This document shows positions 43,209 to 52,876 of a stretch of 64,000 bases of DNA, piece by piece. Every line of letters starts with the position of its first letter. The stretch's first letter is position 1. Below the pieces are notes generated by a model. The model saw nothing but the letters and a program-made list of their open reading frames with translations, searched no databases and was not told where the DNA came from. Position numbers and translations under genes: made by a program. Source of the DNA: Bradyrhizobium australiense (GTDB taxonomy: Bacteria; Pseudomonadota; Alphaproteobacteria; Rhizobiales; Xanthobacteraceae); assembly GCF_013114825.1 (NCBI RefSeq), contig NZ_JAAVLX010000001.1, positions 310,001 to 374,000 on the forward strand, read 5' to 3'.

Positions 43209-44124
43209 CCGCGATCAGGTTGAAGAGCACCACAAGGCAGGCAAAGACGAAGGTAACCGCCATCACGACCGGCGTGTCGTTGGAGAGAATGGAGGAAATC
43301 AGCAGCGAGCCGATGCCCGGAATCCTGAATATCTGCTCGGTGACGATGGCGCCGCCGAACACCGCCGGCATCTGCAGCGCGATCAGTGTGACGACCGGGA
43401 TCATGGCGTTGCGCATCGCATGCTTGACGATCACCCTGGCTTGGCCGATGCCTTTGGCGCGCGCGGTGGTGACGTAGTCGAGGCGGATCACGTCCAGCAT
43501 GGCCGAGCGCACGAAGCGGGTCATGGAGGCCGCCTGGAACAGCCCGAGCACCATCACCGGCATGATGGCCTGCCTTATCTGCTCGAACAGCCAGCGTATG
43601 CCGGTCCCCTTGACATCGGTCGAATAGACAAAGGGCAGCCAATCCAGCGTCACCGAAAAGATCAGGATGAACAACAGCCCGGTAAAGAAGGTCGGCAGCG
43701 AAAAGCCGATGAAGGCGAGGGTGTTGGCGATCTGGTCGAAGATCGAGTACGGCCTGGTGGCGGCATAAACCCCGACCGGAATCGCAATCGCGAGCGCCAG
43801 CAGTTGAGCCGATCCGATCACGTAGAGCGTGGTTGGCAGGCGCTGCAGGATCAGCGTGTCGACGTTCATCCGGCTGACAAACGAAAAGCCCCAGTCGCCC
43901 TGCACCATGGCGGCGAGCCAGCGGAAGTAGCGAAGATAAACCGGATCGTCGAGGCCGAACTTGGCCCGAAGCGCGAGCGCGACCTCGGGCGGCACGTTCG
44001 GATTGGTCGCGAGTTCCGCGAAGGGATCGCCCGGTGCAAGTGCCAGTACGGTGTACAGGACCACCGAAATGCCGAGCAGGCTCGGCACGGCAATCAGCAA
44101 GCGACGCAGGATATACTGCCGCAT
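43165..44124 (-). CDS. Peptide-type ABC transporter permease (DppB/OppB)
   Basis: A 319-residue permease with the OppB N-terminal helix MRQYILRRLLIAVPSLLGIS and the EAA-type loop YVTTARAKGIGQARVIVKHA, ending LYGWLDPRISFR. Start is ATG at 44124; three codons upstream is a TTG in frame. Partner of the DppC permease in the membrane channel. Confidence 0.92.
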   Translation of the reverse strand: MRQYILRRLLIAVPSLLGISVVLYTVLALAPGDPFAELATNPNVPPEVALALRAKFGLDDPVYLRYFRWLAAMVQGDWGFSFVSRMNVDTLILQRLPTTLYVIGSAQLLALAIAIPVGVYAATRPYSIFDQIANTLAFIGFSLPTFFTGLLFILIFSVTLDWLPFVYSTDVKGTGIRWLFEQIRQAIMPVMVLGLFQAASMTRFVRSAMLDVIRLDYVTTARAKGIGQARVIVKHAMRNAMIPVVTLIALQMPAVFGGAIVTEQIFRIPGIGSLLISSILSNDTPVVMAVTFVFACLVVLFNLIADVLYGWLDPRISFR

Positions 44125-44150
44125 GAGGATCAATCCGCCTATGCCGGCTC

Positions 44151-45941
44151 TCAGGCCTCTCGATACCAGTCCTGGAGATTGTCGGTGTCATTGGTCCAGC
44201 CGCTGAGCGCCGGACGTAGCGAGTTGGCGGCCGCGCCGACTTTCAGGCGGTGCATCACCGCGATGACGACCGTGTCCTGCCACATGATGTCGTTGGCCTT
44301 GATATAGAACGCAGCCCGCTTGACCGGATCGATTTCCGCCTCGGCCGCGTCGATCGCAGCATCGAAGTCCTTGTTGACCCAGCGCGGGAAGTTCCGGCCC
44401 TGCCACTTGTTCTCCTTGGTGGCCACGAACCGCGAATGAAAGCGCCGCATGTGCTGCGCCGGGTCGGGCTGGGTCATCGGGGTCTGGAACATCTCGATGT
44501 CGGCATAGAATTTGGAATAGGTATCGGGGTTGGCGACGTCAGAGGAGAAGAACACCGAGGCCACGACCGATTTCAATTCGATATCGATCCCGGCCTTCTG
44601 ACAGGCCTGCTTGATAATGGCCTGGGTCTTCTGGCGCGGGCCGTTGATCGAGGTCTGGTAAACGATCTTCAGCCTTTTTCCATCTTTCTCGCGGATGCCA
44701 TCCGCGCCTGCCTTCCATCCGGCCTCCTCCAGCAGCTTTGCCGCTTTCTCGATGCTGAACTCCCATTTCGTGTTCTTGGACACGAACTGTGCAGGTCCGT
44801 TGAGGTAATTGGCTGAGGTGCGTCCGGCGCGGCCGTAAATGTGCTTCTGAATGGCATCGCGGTCGACGAGCAGCGCCAGCGCCTTGCGCACGGCCGGATC
44901 GGAGAATAACGGATGCTTGGTCTTCATCGAGGACCGTTCGCCATCAATCTCGGTGTTGGGATCGGTGAAATTCAGCGCAATAAATTCGATATCGCCGCCG
45001 GTCGAGTAGACGGTCTTGCCCTTGCCGCCCTTCTCCAGGCGCAGCAGGACTTCGTCTTCCACCTGCATGTTCCAGGCATAGTCATATTCGCCGGTCTGAA
45101 TCACCGCGCGCGCCGCCGAGACGGCGTCGCCGCCGCCCTTGATTTCGATGGTGTCGAAGTGGGGACGGTTCGGCATGTGGTAGTCGGGATTGATTTCGCC
45201 GCGCACGAGATCGCCGGGCTTGAATTCAACGAATTTATACGGACCGGTGCCGACCGGCTTCAGATTGTTCGGGGCGTCGCGGGATTTATCGCCCTTGTAG
45301 TCCGCGAACAGATGTTTGGGCAGGATGCAGCCGACCACCGCGACAAAGGCGTCGGCCCAGAATGGGGTAGGATTCTTGAACAGGATCCGGACCGTGAGGT
45401 CATTGACCTTTTCGACGGAGATGTCCTGGTAAACGCCGATTGTCAGCGCCGCGGTCGCAGGATCGCGGGCGTATTCCCAGTTGAACACGACGTCATCGGC
45501 CGTGAAGGGCTTGCCGTCGTGCCATTTGACGCCGGGCTTGAGCTTCCATGTCACCGACTTGCCGTCGGCAGCGAGACCGCCATTCTGGATCGACGGAATT
45601 TCGGCTGCAAGGATCGGATTGAGATTGCCGTCCGCGTCCCAACTGGCGAGCGGTTCATAGAACGGACGCGAGCCGTCCTGGTCCTTGGTGCCGGTGGCGA
45701 AGTGCGGATTGAGCAAGGTCGGCCCTTGCCACCACAGCAGTTTCAACGGGCCACCGCCGCCGCGTTTGGTCGGTTTATAGGGGGCGGGGCTCTGGGCCAT
45801 GGCAACGCCACCGACGGCGAGAAGCTGCGTCGCCATCGGCGCGGTGAGTCCAAGGGCGATCATGCGCTGAACGAAGGCGCGGCGATCCATGCGCCCGTCC
45901 TTCACCCCGTCGATCATGGTTTTGAGTTCAGTGTCCAGCAT
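44151..45941 (-). CDS. Peptide-type ABC transporter substrate-binding protein (DppA/OppA)
   Basis: A 596-residue solute-binding protein of the SBP_bac_5 family, larger than E. coli DppA. The N-terminus has a Tat-type signal: GRMDRRAFVQRMIALGLTAP, with cleavage near GVAMAQS. The mature domain holds the usual two-lobed fold, e.g. LLNPHFATGTKDQDGSRPFY and GVKWHDGKPFTADDVVFNWE. Could bind peptides, opines, or another large organic solute; the neighbouring M20 amidohydrolase suggests an amide-linked ligand. ATG at 45941 is chosen over the longer frame. GGGGACGAC gives a moderate ribosome-binding site. Confidence 0.92.
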   Translation of the reverse strand: MLDTELKTMIDGVKDGRMDRRAFVQRMIALGLTAPMATQLLAVGGVAMAQSPAPYKPTKRGGGGPLKLLWWQGPTLLNPHFATGTKDQDGSRPFYEPLASWDADGNLNPILAAEIPSIQNGGLAADGKSVTWKLKPGVKWHDGKPFTADDVVFNWEYARDPATAALTIGVYQDISVEKVNDLTVRILFKNPTPFWADAFVAVVGCILPKHLFADYKGDKSRDAPNNLKPVGTGPYKFVEFKPGDLVRGEINPDYHMPNRPHFDTIEIKGGGDAVSAARAVIQTGEYDYAWNMQVEDEVLLRLEKGGKGKTVYSTGGDIEFIALNFTDPNTEIDGERSSMKTKHPLFSDPAVRKALALLVDRDAIQKHIYGRAGRTSANYLNGPAQFVSKNTKWEFSIEKAAKLLEEAGWKAGADGIREKDGKRLKIVYQTSINGPRQKTQAIIKQACQKAGIDIELKSVVASVFFSSDVANPDTYSKFYADIEMFQTPMTQPDPAQHMRRFHSRFVATKENKWQGRNFPRWVNKDFDAAIDAAEAEIDPVKRAAFYIKANDIMWQDTVVIAVMHRLKVGAAANSLRPALSGWTNDTDNLQDWYREA

Positions 45942-46200
45942 TGTCGTCCCCAAAGGTTGCGCAGCGCCGCGGGCGGCACCTTGTGTCCCTTGGTAAGATG
46001 GCACACCAAATACCCCTGAGGTCAACGTCCAGGGTGCCACAGTCCCTTCGAAGCAAGCGGCTTCTGATTTCTACTTGGGCAGAGCCCGCGCTGCGGCGCA
46101 CACGGTTTCGGCAATCCGGCGCGTTTCATGCTCCAAACGCGGCCCGAATTGCAAAAAGTTTGTTCGTCAGATCAGTCCCGCGAAACAGGGACGGCTTCGC

Positions 46201-47619
46201 TCAGGTCAGCGACATGTCCAGGGGCGGCCCAACGCTGTCCGGCAGCGGGCAGACATAAGGGGTGCGGGTGGTGCGCCTCTTCAGGTCGGCCCTGGCGGCG
46301 GCGATCAGCTCCGGTTCCGTCAGCGCCCGGACGCCGAGCCCCGCCATCGCCTTGGCGGCCTGCACCATGGCCTTGTGGGCGTGTGGGCTCTTGCCCTGCG
46401 CCACCACCTGCCAGGTATGCAAGGGGGTGCCAATGGCAATGGTCGGGGCGTGAACCTGGACCGTCGGCACGACCCAGCTCACATCGCCGACATCGGTCGA
46501 GCCGATCAGCGGGTTGCGGTTGGCGTCCAGCGGCACGATGAAATCGGCCAGCGGCCGGTCGGTCGGCTCCATGCCGATCGTATGATAGACGGTGGCAATA
46601 TCCTTCTCGGTCAGCGTCGCGCGGATTTTTTGCGCGAAATCCTTGTCGGCATCGTCGAAATGCGGAGGGCCGAGTTCCTCCATGATGCCGTGAAGGGCCT
46701 GTTCGAGCGGGGTGTTGGGCAGCAAATTGGAGACGGCGGAAATGATCCGCATCTCAACACTCGTTTCGGTCATCAGCGCCGCGCCCTGCGCGATCTTGCG
46801 GACGCGCTCCACCAGTTCGTTCATCCCGGGCAGGTCGCGCGCGCGGATCGAATAGCGCACGCGCGCATGGGCCTGCACCACGTTGGGGGCGATGCCGCCG
46901 GTATCGAGCAGGGCATAATGTACACGCGCATCGCTCGGCATGTGCTCGCGCATGTAGTTGACGCCGACATTCATCAGCTCGACCGCATCCAGCGCGCTGC
47001 GGCCGAGATGCGGCGAGGCCGCGGCATGCGAGGTGCGTCCGGTGAAGATGAAATCGGCGCGGGTGTTGGCGAGCGAGGGGGTCACCACAACCTCCCAGAA
47101 GCTGTGGGGATGCCAGGTGATCGCGATGTCGGCGTCATCGAAGGCGCCCGATCGGACCATGAAGGTCTTCGCAGCGCCGCCTTCCTCCGCGGGGCAACCG
47201 TAATAGCGCACGCGCCCCGGCACCTTGTGTTCGGCGAGCCAATCCTTCACGGCAGTGGCCGCGAGCAGGGCGGCGGAGCCGAGCAGATTGTGGCCGCAGC
47301 CATGGCCATGGCCGCCTGTTTCCAGCGGCCGAGGCTCGGCGACGCCAGCCTCCTGGCTGAGGCCGGGCAGGGCGTCATATTCACCTAGGAAGGCGATCAC
47401 GGGTCCGCCTTCGCCCCATTCGCCCATCACGGCGGTGGGAATGCCTGCGACCTTCTCGGTGACGCGAAAACCCTGATGACGCAGCTCGGCGAGATGCTCG
47501 GCGCAAGAACGCGCTTCGGTGTAGCAAACTTCAGGCATCGCCCAGACCCGGTCGCTCAAGTCTAGGAAGCGCGGCTTGATGGTGTCGACGCCACGCCAGA
47601 TGCTACTGCGGTTATCCAT
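46201..47619 (-). CDS. M20 family amidohydrolase (AbgB-like)
   Basis: A 472-residue M20D peptidase/amidohydrolase. Metal ligands appear in HGHGCGHNLLG and GCPAEEGGAAKTFM, the latter carrying the catalytic Glu; the lid domain starts near RTSHAAASPHLGRSAL. AbgB hydrolyses p-aminobenzoyl-glutamate; relatives cleave N-acyl amino acids. It precedes the ABC substrate-binding gene by 260 bases on the same strand, so it probably digests what the transporter imports. Its start overlaps the end of the MFS gene by 8 bases. Confidence 0.9.
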   Translation of the reverse strand: MDNRSSIWRGVDTIKPRFLDLSDRVWAMPEVCYTEARSCAEHLAELRHQGFRVTEKVAGIPTAVMGEWGEGGPVIAFLGEYDALPGLSQEAGVAEPRPLETGGHGHGCGHNLLGSAALLAATAVKDWLAEHKVPGRVRYYGCPAEEGGAAKTFMVRSGAFDDADIAITWHPHSFWEVVVTPSLANTRADFIFTGRTSHAAASPHLGRSALDAVELMNVGVNYMREHMPSDARVHYALLDTGGIAPNVVQAHARVRYSIRARDLPGMNELVERVRKIAQGAALMTETSVEMRIISAVSNLLPNTPLEQALHGIMEELGPPHFDDADKDFAQKIRATLTEKDIATVYHTIGMEPTDRPLADFIVPLDANRNPLIGSTDVGDVSWVVPTVQVHAPTIAIGTPLHTWQVVAQGKSPHAHKAMVQAAKAMAGLGVRALTEPELIAAARADLKRRTTRTPYVCPLPDSVGPPLDMSLT

Positions 47620-48958
47620 GTTCCAATTCCCGATACTGAAGGCGGTGCGAGTAATTGCTATCAGCTTCGCCAGATGACGCCCAGCGCAGGGCAGGCTCTG
47701 CCATGCTCATCACACCTTCACGCCGTTGTGGCCTGAACAGCCGGCCTTTCTCCACCACCAGCACCACGGCGAGGGCGGCCAGCGTGCAGAGCAGGAAGCC
47801 GGTCGCGAACGGCACCAGCGTGCCGTCGTAATCCTGGCCGATGGTGGCGCCGACGCCGATGCCGAGCAGGGTGGTGATCGATCCGTACAGCGAGGCGGCA
47901 GTACCGGCGATGTGGCCCTGCGGCTCCATCGCAAGCGCGGTGAAATTGGCGATCATCAACCCGAACGCAAACATCATCGATACCGAAAGCACCATGAACA
48001 GCGGCAAGGGCAGCATCTGCAATTGCGCGGCCGCCAGCATGGTCGCGGCGATGACCACGAAGCCGATCAGCGCAGCGTGGGAGATCACGCGCATGCCGAG
48101 GCGGCCGACGAGGCGGGAATTGACGAAGCCGGCGATGGCGGTTCCGACGGCGACGCCCGCAAACGCAATCGGAAAATAATGCCCGAGCCGGTAGGTGCCG
48201 GTGAACACCTGCTGCGCGATGAAGACGTAGGCGAACAGCGAGCCCAATACGCCTCCGGCCACCAGTGCATAACCCAGCGTCTGGCGATTGGTCACGGTCT
48301 GGCGGAATGCATCAAGCACCTCGCCGACGGCGAGCGATCTGCGATTGGCCACCGGCAACGTCTCCGGCATCCGAAGCGCGCTCCAGATCAGCGCCACCAC
48401 GCCATACAGCATCAAAGCAATGAAGATGCCGCGCCATTGCGTTAGCAGCAGCACGGCCTGGCCGAAGGCCGGCGCGACGACAGGCACGGCAATGAATATC
48501 ATCATCGCCAGCGACATCACGCTCGCCATGCGCCGCCCGGCATAGCAGTCGCGCACGATCGAGGTTGCGATCACACGCGTGGCCGAGGTGCTGAGGCCCT
48601 GCAGCGCGCGTGCCAGCAGCAGCGTTTCGAACGAGGGGGCTGCGATCGCGAGCAGGCCGGCAGCGCAATAAACAGCCATGCCACCGAGCAAAACAGGCCG
48701 CCGGCCAAACCGGTCGGACAGCGGCCCCATCACGAACTGGCCGACGCCGAAGCCGACCAAGAAGATCGACAGCACCATCTGCGGCCGGTTGGCCGAGGTG
48801 ATGTGGAAGGCGGACGCGATGTCCGGCAGCGCCGGCAGCATCATGTCCATCGCGAGCGGATTCAGCGCCATGATCGACGCGATCACGATGACGAATTCGG
48901 GAAAGCCCATCGGGCGGTGGCCTGAAGCGGCCAAGGCATCGGCACTGGTATCGGACAA
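47612..48958 (-). CDS. MFS transporter, Bcr/CflA drug-efflux type
   Basis: A 448-residue, 12-helix carrier. The loop signature GPLSDRFGRRPVLLGGMAVY and the opening LAMDMMLPALPDIASAFHIT are characteristic of Bcr/CflA multidrug or sulfonamide efflux proteins. First gene of the minus-strand group MFS - M20 - ABC. Why an exporter is coupled to a peptide importer is unclear. Confidence 0.88.
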   Translation of the reverse strand: MSDTSADALAASGHRPMGFPEFVIVIASIMALNPLAMDMMLPALPDIASAFHITSANRPQMVLSIFLVGFGVGQFVMGPLSDRFGRRPVLLGGMAVYCAAGLLAIAAPSFETLLLARALQGLSTSATRVIATSIVRDCYAGRRMASVMSLAMMIFIAVPVVAPAFGQAVLLLTQWRGIFIALMLYGVVALIWSALRMPETLPVANRRSLAVGEVLDAFRQTVTNRQTLGYALVAGGVLGSLFAYVFIAQQVFTGTYRLGHYFPIAFAGVAVGTAIAGFVNSRLVGRLGMRVISHAALIGFVVIAATMLAAAQLQMLPLPLFMVLSVSMMFAFGLMIANFTALAMEPQGHIAGTAASLYGSITTLLGIGVGATIGQDYDGTLVPFATGFLLCTLAALAVVLVVEKGRLFRPQRREGVMSMAEPALRWASSGEADSNYSHRLQYRELEHG

Positions 48959-49181
48959 CGAAAAAACCCTCTTGCGGAGCGCAATCTATTCGTGGTGCTG
49001 CGGCGCACAATCTGCGTTTTGGAATAGCAGCCCGGCAGCATCGGAGCCGGTAGGCACGATTTGCACACACAGGCGGCAAACGCGTTCCGCTGCCGGCCAA
49101 AGTCATTGTTCTGGTGGGCCGCTTGTTCTATCCCGTACGGCTGGAAACGACAGCCGTGGATCGCGTTCAAACGGAGACCTT

Positions 49182-50183
49182 GTGTCAGGACAAATTTTGA
49201 AGATCGGCACGCGCAAGAGCGCGATGGCGCTGGCGCAGACGGAAGCGATTGCGCGGCTGTTGCGCGTGGCCGATCCCACGCTCGATGTCGAGATCGTCAA
49301 GTTCGAAACCCGCGGCGACCAGGACCAGACCAGCAAGCTGCTGCGCCATGGCGGCAAGGGCGGGGCCTTCGTCGCTGAAATTCGCGAGGCGATGCGCGGC
49401 GGAGAACTGCAGGCGGCGATGCATTCGCTCAAGGACGTTCCCGGCAACGAGGAGACGCCGGACCTGATCATCGCCGCGACCCTGCCGCGCGATGCCGCCA
49501 ATGACGCACTCGTGCTGCGTCCGGGGCTTTCGCTGGATGTGTTTCGCGCATCGAGTGGAAAGGGGTTCAAGATCGGCACCAATGCGGTGCGCCGCGCCGC
49601 CTATCTGCGCCGGTTGTTCCCCGAGGCGACCGTCATTCACTTCCGCGGCGCGGCCGACAGCCGCGTGGCAAAACTCGATCGCGGCGACAAGCAGCGGCTT
49701 CCCGACGGCGGCGAGGTGGGGCCTGCGGATGCGCTGGTGATGGCGCGATCGGGGCTCGAGCGCATCGGCATGGCTCCACGTATCGTCCATGATTTTTCCG
49801 TGCGCGAGATGCTGCCGGCGGTAGGGCAGGGAATCGTCGCGGTGGAATGCGTCGAGAAGGATTGGGTTACGCGCGGCCGTCTGGCGAAGATTGAGGATGT
49901 GCAGTCACGGCTCTGCGCGGAAGCCGAGCGCGAGGTGCTGTGGGTGCTGAACGGCCACTGCAACTCGCCGATTGCCGGCCATGCGACGTTGGCGGGTAAT
50001 GAGATGACACTGACCGCTGCGGTGCTGGATGAAGCTGGCGACCGCTTCATCGAGGTTTCACTGCAGGGCGCGGCAGATCGCCCCCGCGAACTCGGCCGTG
50101 CGGTCGGTCTCGATCTGCTCGACAAGGGCGCCGCCGAGATCATCGCGCGCACGCGGCCGGAGGAGGATTCGCTTCTCGCGTGA
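49182..50183 (+). CDS. hemC: Hydroxymethylbilane synthase (porphobilinogen deaminase), divergent
   Basis: A 333-residue HemC-type protein polymerising four porphobilinogens in the tetrapyrrole pathway. Catalytic and cofactor residues are kept: Arg11 in GTRKSAMALAQ, Lys84-Asp85 in HSLKDVP, Arg137/138 in GTNAVRRAAYL, Arg155 and Arg161 in FRGAADSRV, EMLPAVGQG, and the dipyrromethane Cys260 in NGHCNSPIAGHA. However the usual GTSSLRR, LRGNVDTRL and GGCQVPIG motifs are all altered. Start is GTG at 49182 with CGGAGACCTT upstream. Probably a second, divergent copy; no hem genes are adjacent. Confidence 0.85.
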   Translation: MSGQILKIGTRKSAMALAQTEAIARLLRVADPTLDVEIVKFETRGDQDQTSKLLRHGGKGGAFVAEIREAMRGGELQAAMHSLKDVPGNEETPDLIIAATLPRDAANDALVLRPGLSLDVFRASSGKGFKIGTNAVRRAAYLRRLFPEATVIHFRGAADSRVAKLDRGDKQRLPDGGEVGPADALVMARSGLERIGMAPRIVHDFSVREMLPAVGQGIVAVECVEKDWVTRGRLAKIEDVQSRLCAEAEREVLWVLNGHCNSPIAGHATLAGNEMTLTAAVLDEAGDRFIEVSLQGAADRPRELGRAVGLDLLDKGAAEIIARTRPEEDSLLA

Positions 50184-50248
50184 GGGACGTTCCCCGGATG
50201 TTGCGCAGCGCGCCTTTGATCTGAACAGGTCCAGCCCGCGTCAGAGCT

Positions 50249-50330
50249 GTCATTGCGAGCGCAGCGAAGCAATCTATATCAACGCTTGCGAAGACATGGA
50301 TTGCTTCGTCGCTACGCTCCTCGCAATGAC
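50249..50330. repeat. Dispersed palindromic repeat, family D
   Basis: GTCATTGCGAGCGCAGCGAA...GCAATC at one end and GATTGCTTCGTCGCTACGCT...GCAATGAC at the other, inverted. This is the widespread TCATTGCGAGCGAAGCGAAG type. Confidence 0.7.
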
Positions 50331-50341
50331 GGAGGTGAGTG

Positions 50342-52876
50342 TTACAGCCACAAAATCTTCTTCCTGTATTCGAGGTCGGTTAGCAGCGGCTTTGCCGGTC
50401 CCTGGTGAAACACCGCGCCGCGCTCCAGCGCGAAGACGCGGTCGGCGAGCGCCAGCACCAGATCGAGATTATGTTCGACGATCACGATGGAGATGTGCTG
50501 CCGCAGCCGGTCAAACACCTTGAACAGCTCGACGATTACCGCCGGCGCCAGTCCCTCGAAGGGCTCGTCGAGCAGCAGGAGTTTTACGTTCCCCGACATC
50601 GCGCGGGCGACCGCTACCATTTGCTGCTCGCCGCCTGAGAGATAATCCGCTGCGACGTCCATGCGCTCTCGCAGGCGCGGGAAATAGTCGAGGATCTGCG
50701 CCTCGTCCCACACCACGCCGTTGCTGCCGTCGGTCTTGCGGGCGAGTCGGCCTAGCGAGAGATTTTCCCGCACCGTCATCCCGGCGAACAGGCCGCGGCC
50801 CTGCGGCACATAGCCGATGCCGGCCCGTGCAATGTCGGGCGCGGGCAGGCGGGAGATGTCCATGCCGGCATATTCGACCGCGCCCGAGGACAGCGGCACC
50901 AGGCCTGCGAGCGTCTTCAGCAGCGTGGATTTCCCGGCGCCATTGCGGCCGAGCAGGGCAACGATCTCGCGCTCGCGCACATCGAACGTGGCGGCGTGCA
51001 GGATATGGCTCTTGCCGTAGAACGTATTGACGCGCTCGAAGCGCAGGATCGGCACTGTGCCCTCGCGGGCCTGCTCGCTCGTGATGTGCTCGACCTCGGG
51101 AACTCCGGTGCCGGTGTAGATCTCCTGCACTTTGCGGTCGGCGCGCACCGCCTCGGGCGTGCCGGTCATCAGCACTTCGCCCTGGTTCATCACGGTGACA
51201 GTGCGGGAGAAGCCGAGCACGCGGTCGATGTCGTGCTCGACGATCAGGACAGGAATGTTGGCGGCGATGTTCTTGACGAGGTTGGAGACGCGCTCGCGCT
51301 CGGCGGCGGCAAGCCCGGCGAGCGGCTCGTCCAGCAGCAGCACCTGCGGCTTGGAGCCGAGCGCGATGCCGAGATCGACCAGCCGCTGCCCGCCATACGA
51401 GAGCTCGCCGCCTTCGATTGTCTCGATGCCTTCAAGGCCGAGGAATTTGATCAGCTCCGCGGTCTCGGCGTGGATATCCCTGTAATGGTCGATGTCGCGC
51501 CATAGGTTGAAGCGACCGGAGTTCTGCGCCTGCAACGACAGGCGGAGATTTTCGTAGATCGAAAGGCCCTTGAACAGGTTGGTGATCTGGAACGAACGCG
51601 CGAGCCCCCGATGACAGATCAGGTCCGACGGCACGCCCTGGATCTCGCGGCCGTTCAGCTTGATGGTGCCGCTGTCGGTCGGATAAAGGCCGGAGACCAG
51701 ATTGAACAGCGTGGTCTTTCCGGCGCCGTTCGGCCCGATCAATGCGTGGATTTCGCCGGCGCCGACCTGCAGGCTCGCGTCGGTCACGGCGCGGATGCCG
51801 CCAAAGCTCTTCGAGACGCCGTGCACGTCGAGCACGGTGCCCTCGAGCGCTTTCGGCCGCAGGAACGCCGGCAGCGACAGGCCCTCGTAGATTTTTCGCC
51901 TGCTCATCGCGGCGGTTTCTTCCGGCGGCGGCCACCGGCGTTTTGAAATTGTTGCCCAGATGCCGACGAGGCCGCCCGGCGAGTACAGCACGAACGCGAC
52001 GAAGACGAGGCCGAACCACAGCAGCCAGTTCGGCGTCCAGATCGAAAACAGTTCGCGAAACAGAATGAAGAACAGCGCGCCGATCGCCGGCCCCAGCATG
52101 CTGCGCATGCCGCCGATCACCACGATGGCGAGCAGTTCGCCGGAGAACGGTACCGAGACAGCTTCAGCTGACACAAGGTAATTCTGGAATCCGATCAGCC
52201 CGCCGGCGAAGCCGGTCACGACCGCCGAGATCACGAAGATCCCAAGCTTATAGCGCTCGACCGGATAGCCCTGAAACCTCGCACGCAACTGGTTCTCGCG
52301 GATCGCCATCAGCACATGGCCGAACGGCGAGCGGACCAGCCGCAAGAGAAGATAGAGCACGCCGAGGCAGAGCACGGAGACGACGACGTAATAGTTCAGC
52401 GCGTTGTCGAGGCTGAACGGGCCGAGATGGCCGCGTTTCAGGCCGCCGAGGCCGTCCTCGCCGCCGGTCACTGCGGTCCAGCGGAACGCGATGGTGTAGG
52501 TCAGCGCCGACAGTGCCAGCGTCAGCAGCGAGAAATAGACGCCGCGCCGGCGCAGGATGATGAAGCCGACGAAGGTGGCGATGACAGCGACGACGATGGC
52601 GGCAAGCAGCAGCGGCAGGAAGATGTCGCCACCGAACCAGTTGCGCTGGATCAGCCCCGCCGCATAAGCGCCGATACCGAACCAGGCGCCGTGGCCGAAC
52701 GATACTAGCCCGGTATAGCCGATGCAGAGGTTGAGCCCCATCGCGGCAATCGCAAGCGCGACCACCACGGTGCCGGTGTTGAGCGAGAGGCCGAGCAGAT
52801 AGAGGCCGAAGGGAAGCGCGATCACGGCGAGCGTGGCCGATAGCAACGGACGATATTTGGCGGCGATCGTGATCAT
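50342..52876 (-). CDS. LivM-LivG-LivF fusion: branched-chain-type ABC transporter permease plus two ATPases
   Basis: An 844-residue protein joining what are usually three genes. Residues ~1-310 are a LivM-type permease (GLNLCIGYTGLVSFGHGAWF, ARFQGYPVERYKL, SMLGPAIGALFFILFRE). A ~35-residue linker follows. Residues ~345-600 are a LivG-type ATPase with Walker A GPNGAGKTT (381-), LSYGGQRLV and VLLLDEP. Residues ~610-844 are a LivF-type ATPase with GRNGAGKST (643-), LSGGEQQM and LLLLDEP. ATG at 52876 lies within the stop of livH (4-base overlap). The polypeptide would supply one permease half and both motor domains; LivH supplies the other half. Confidence 0.95.
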   Translation of the reverse strand: MITIAAKYRPLLSATLAVIALPFGLYLLGLSLNTGTVVVALAIAAMGLNLCIGYTGLVSFGHGAWFGIGAYAAGLIQRNWFGGDIFLPLLLAAIVVAVIATFVGFIILRRRGVYFSLLTLALSALTYTIAFRWTAVTGGEDGLGGLKRGHLGPFSLDNALNYYVVVSVLCLGVLYLLLRLVRSPFGHVLMAIRENQLRARFQGYPVERYKLGIFVISAVVTGFAGGLIGFQNYLVSAEAVSVPFSGELLAIVVIGGMRSMLGPAIGALFFILFRELFSIWTPNWLLWFGLVFVAFVLYSPGGLVGIWATISKRRWPPPEETAAMSRRKIYEGLSLPAFLRPKALEGTVLDVHGVSKSFGGIRAVTDASLQVGAGEIHALIGPNGAGKTTLFNLVSGLYPTDSGTIKLNGREIQGVPSDLICHRGLARSFQITNLFKGLSIYENLRLSLQAQNSGRFNLWRDIDHYRDIHAETAELIKFLGLEGIETIEGGELSYGGQRLVDLGIALGSKPQVLLLDEPLAGLAAAERERVSNLVKNIAANIPVLIVEHDIDRVLGFSRTVTVMNQGEVLMTGTPEAVRADRKVQEIYTGTGVPEVEHITSEQAREGTVPILRFERVNTFYGKSHILHAATFDVREREIVALLGRNGAGKSTLLKTLAGLVPLSSGAVEYAGMDISRLPAPDIARAGIGYVPQGRGLFAGMTVRENLSLGRLARKTDGSNGVVWDEAQILDYFPRLRERMDVAADYLSGGEQQMVAVARAMSGNVKLLLLDEPFEGLAPAVIVELFKVFDRLRQHISIVIVEHNLDLVLALADRVFALERGAVFHQGPAKPLLTDLEYRKKILWL

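Noticed and set aside
46075..47388. 437-residue plus-strand frame opposite the M20 amidohydrolase
   Set aside because: Antisense shadow; the minus strand has full M20 metal motifs.
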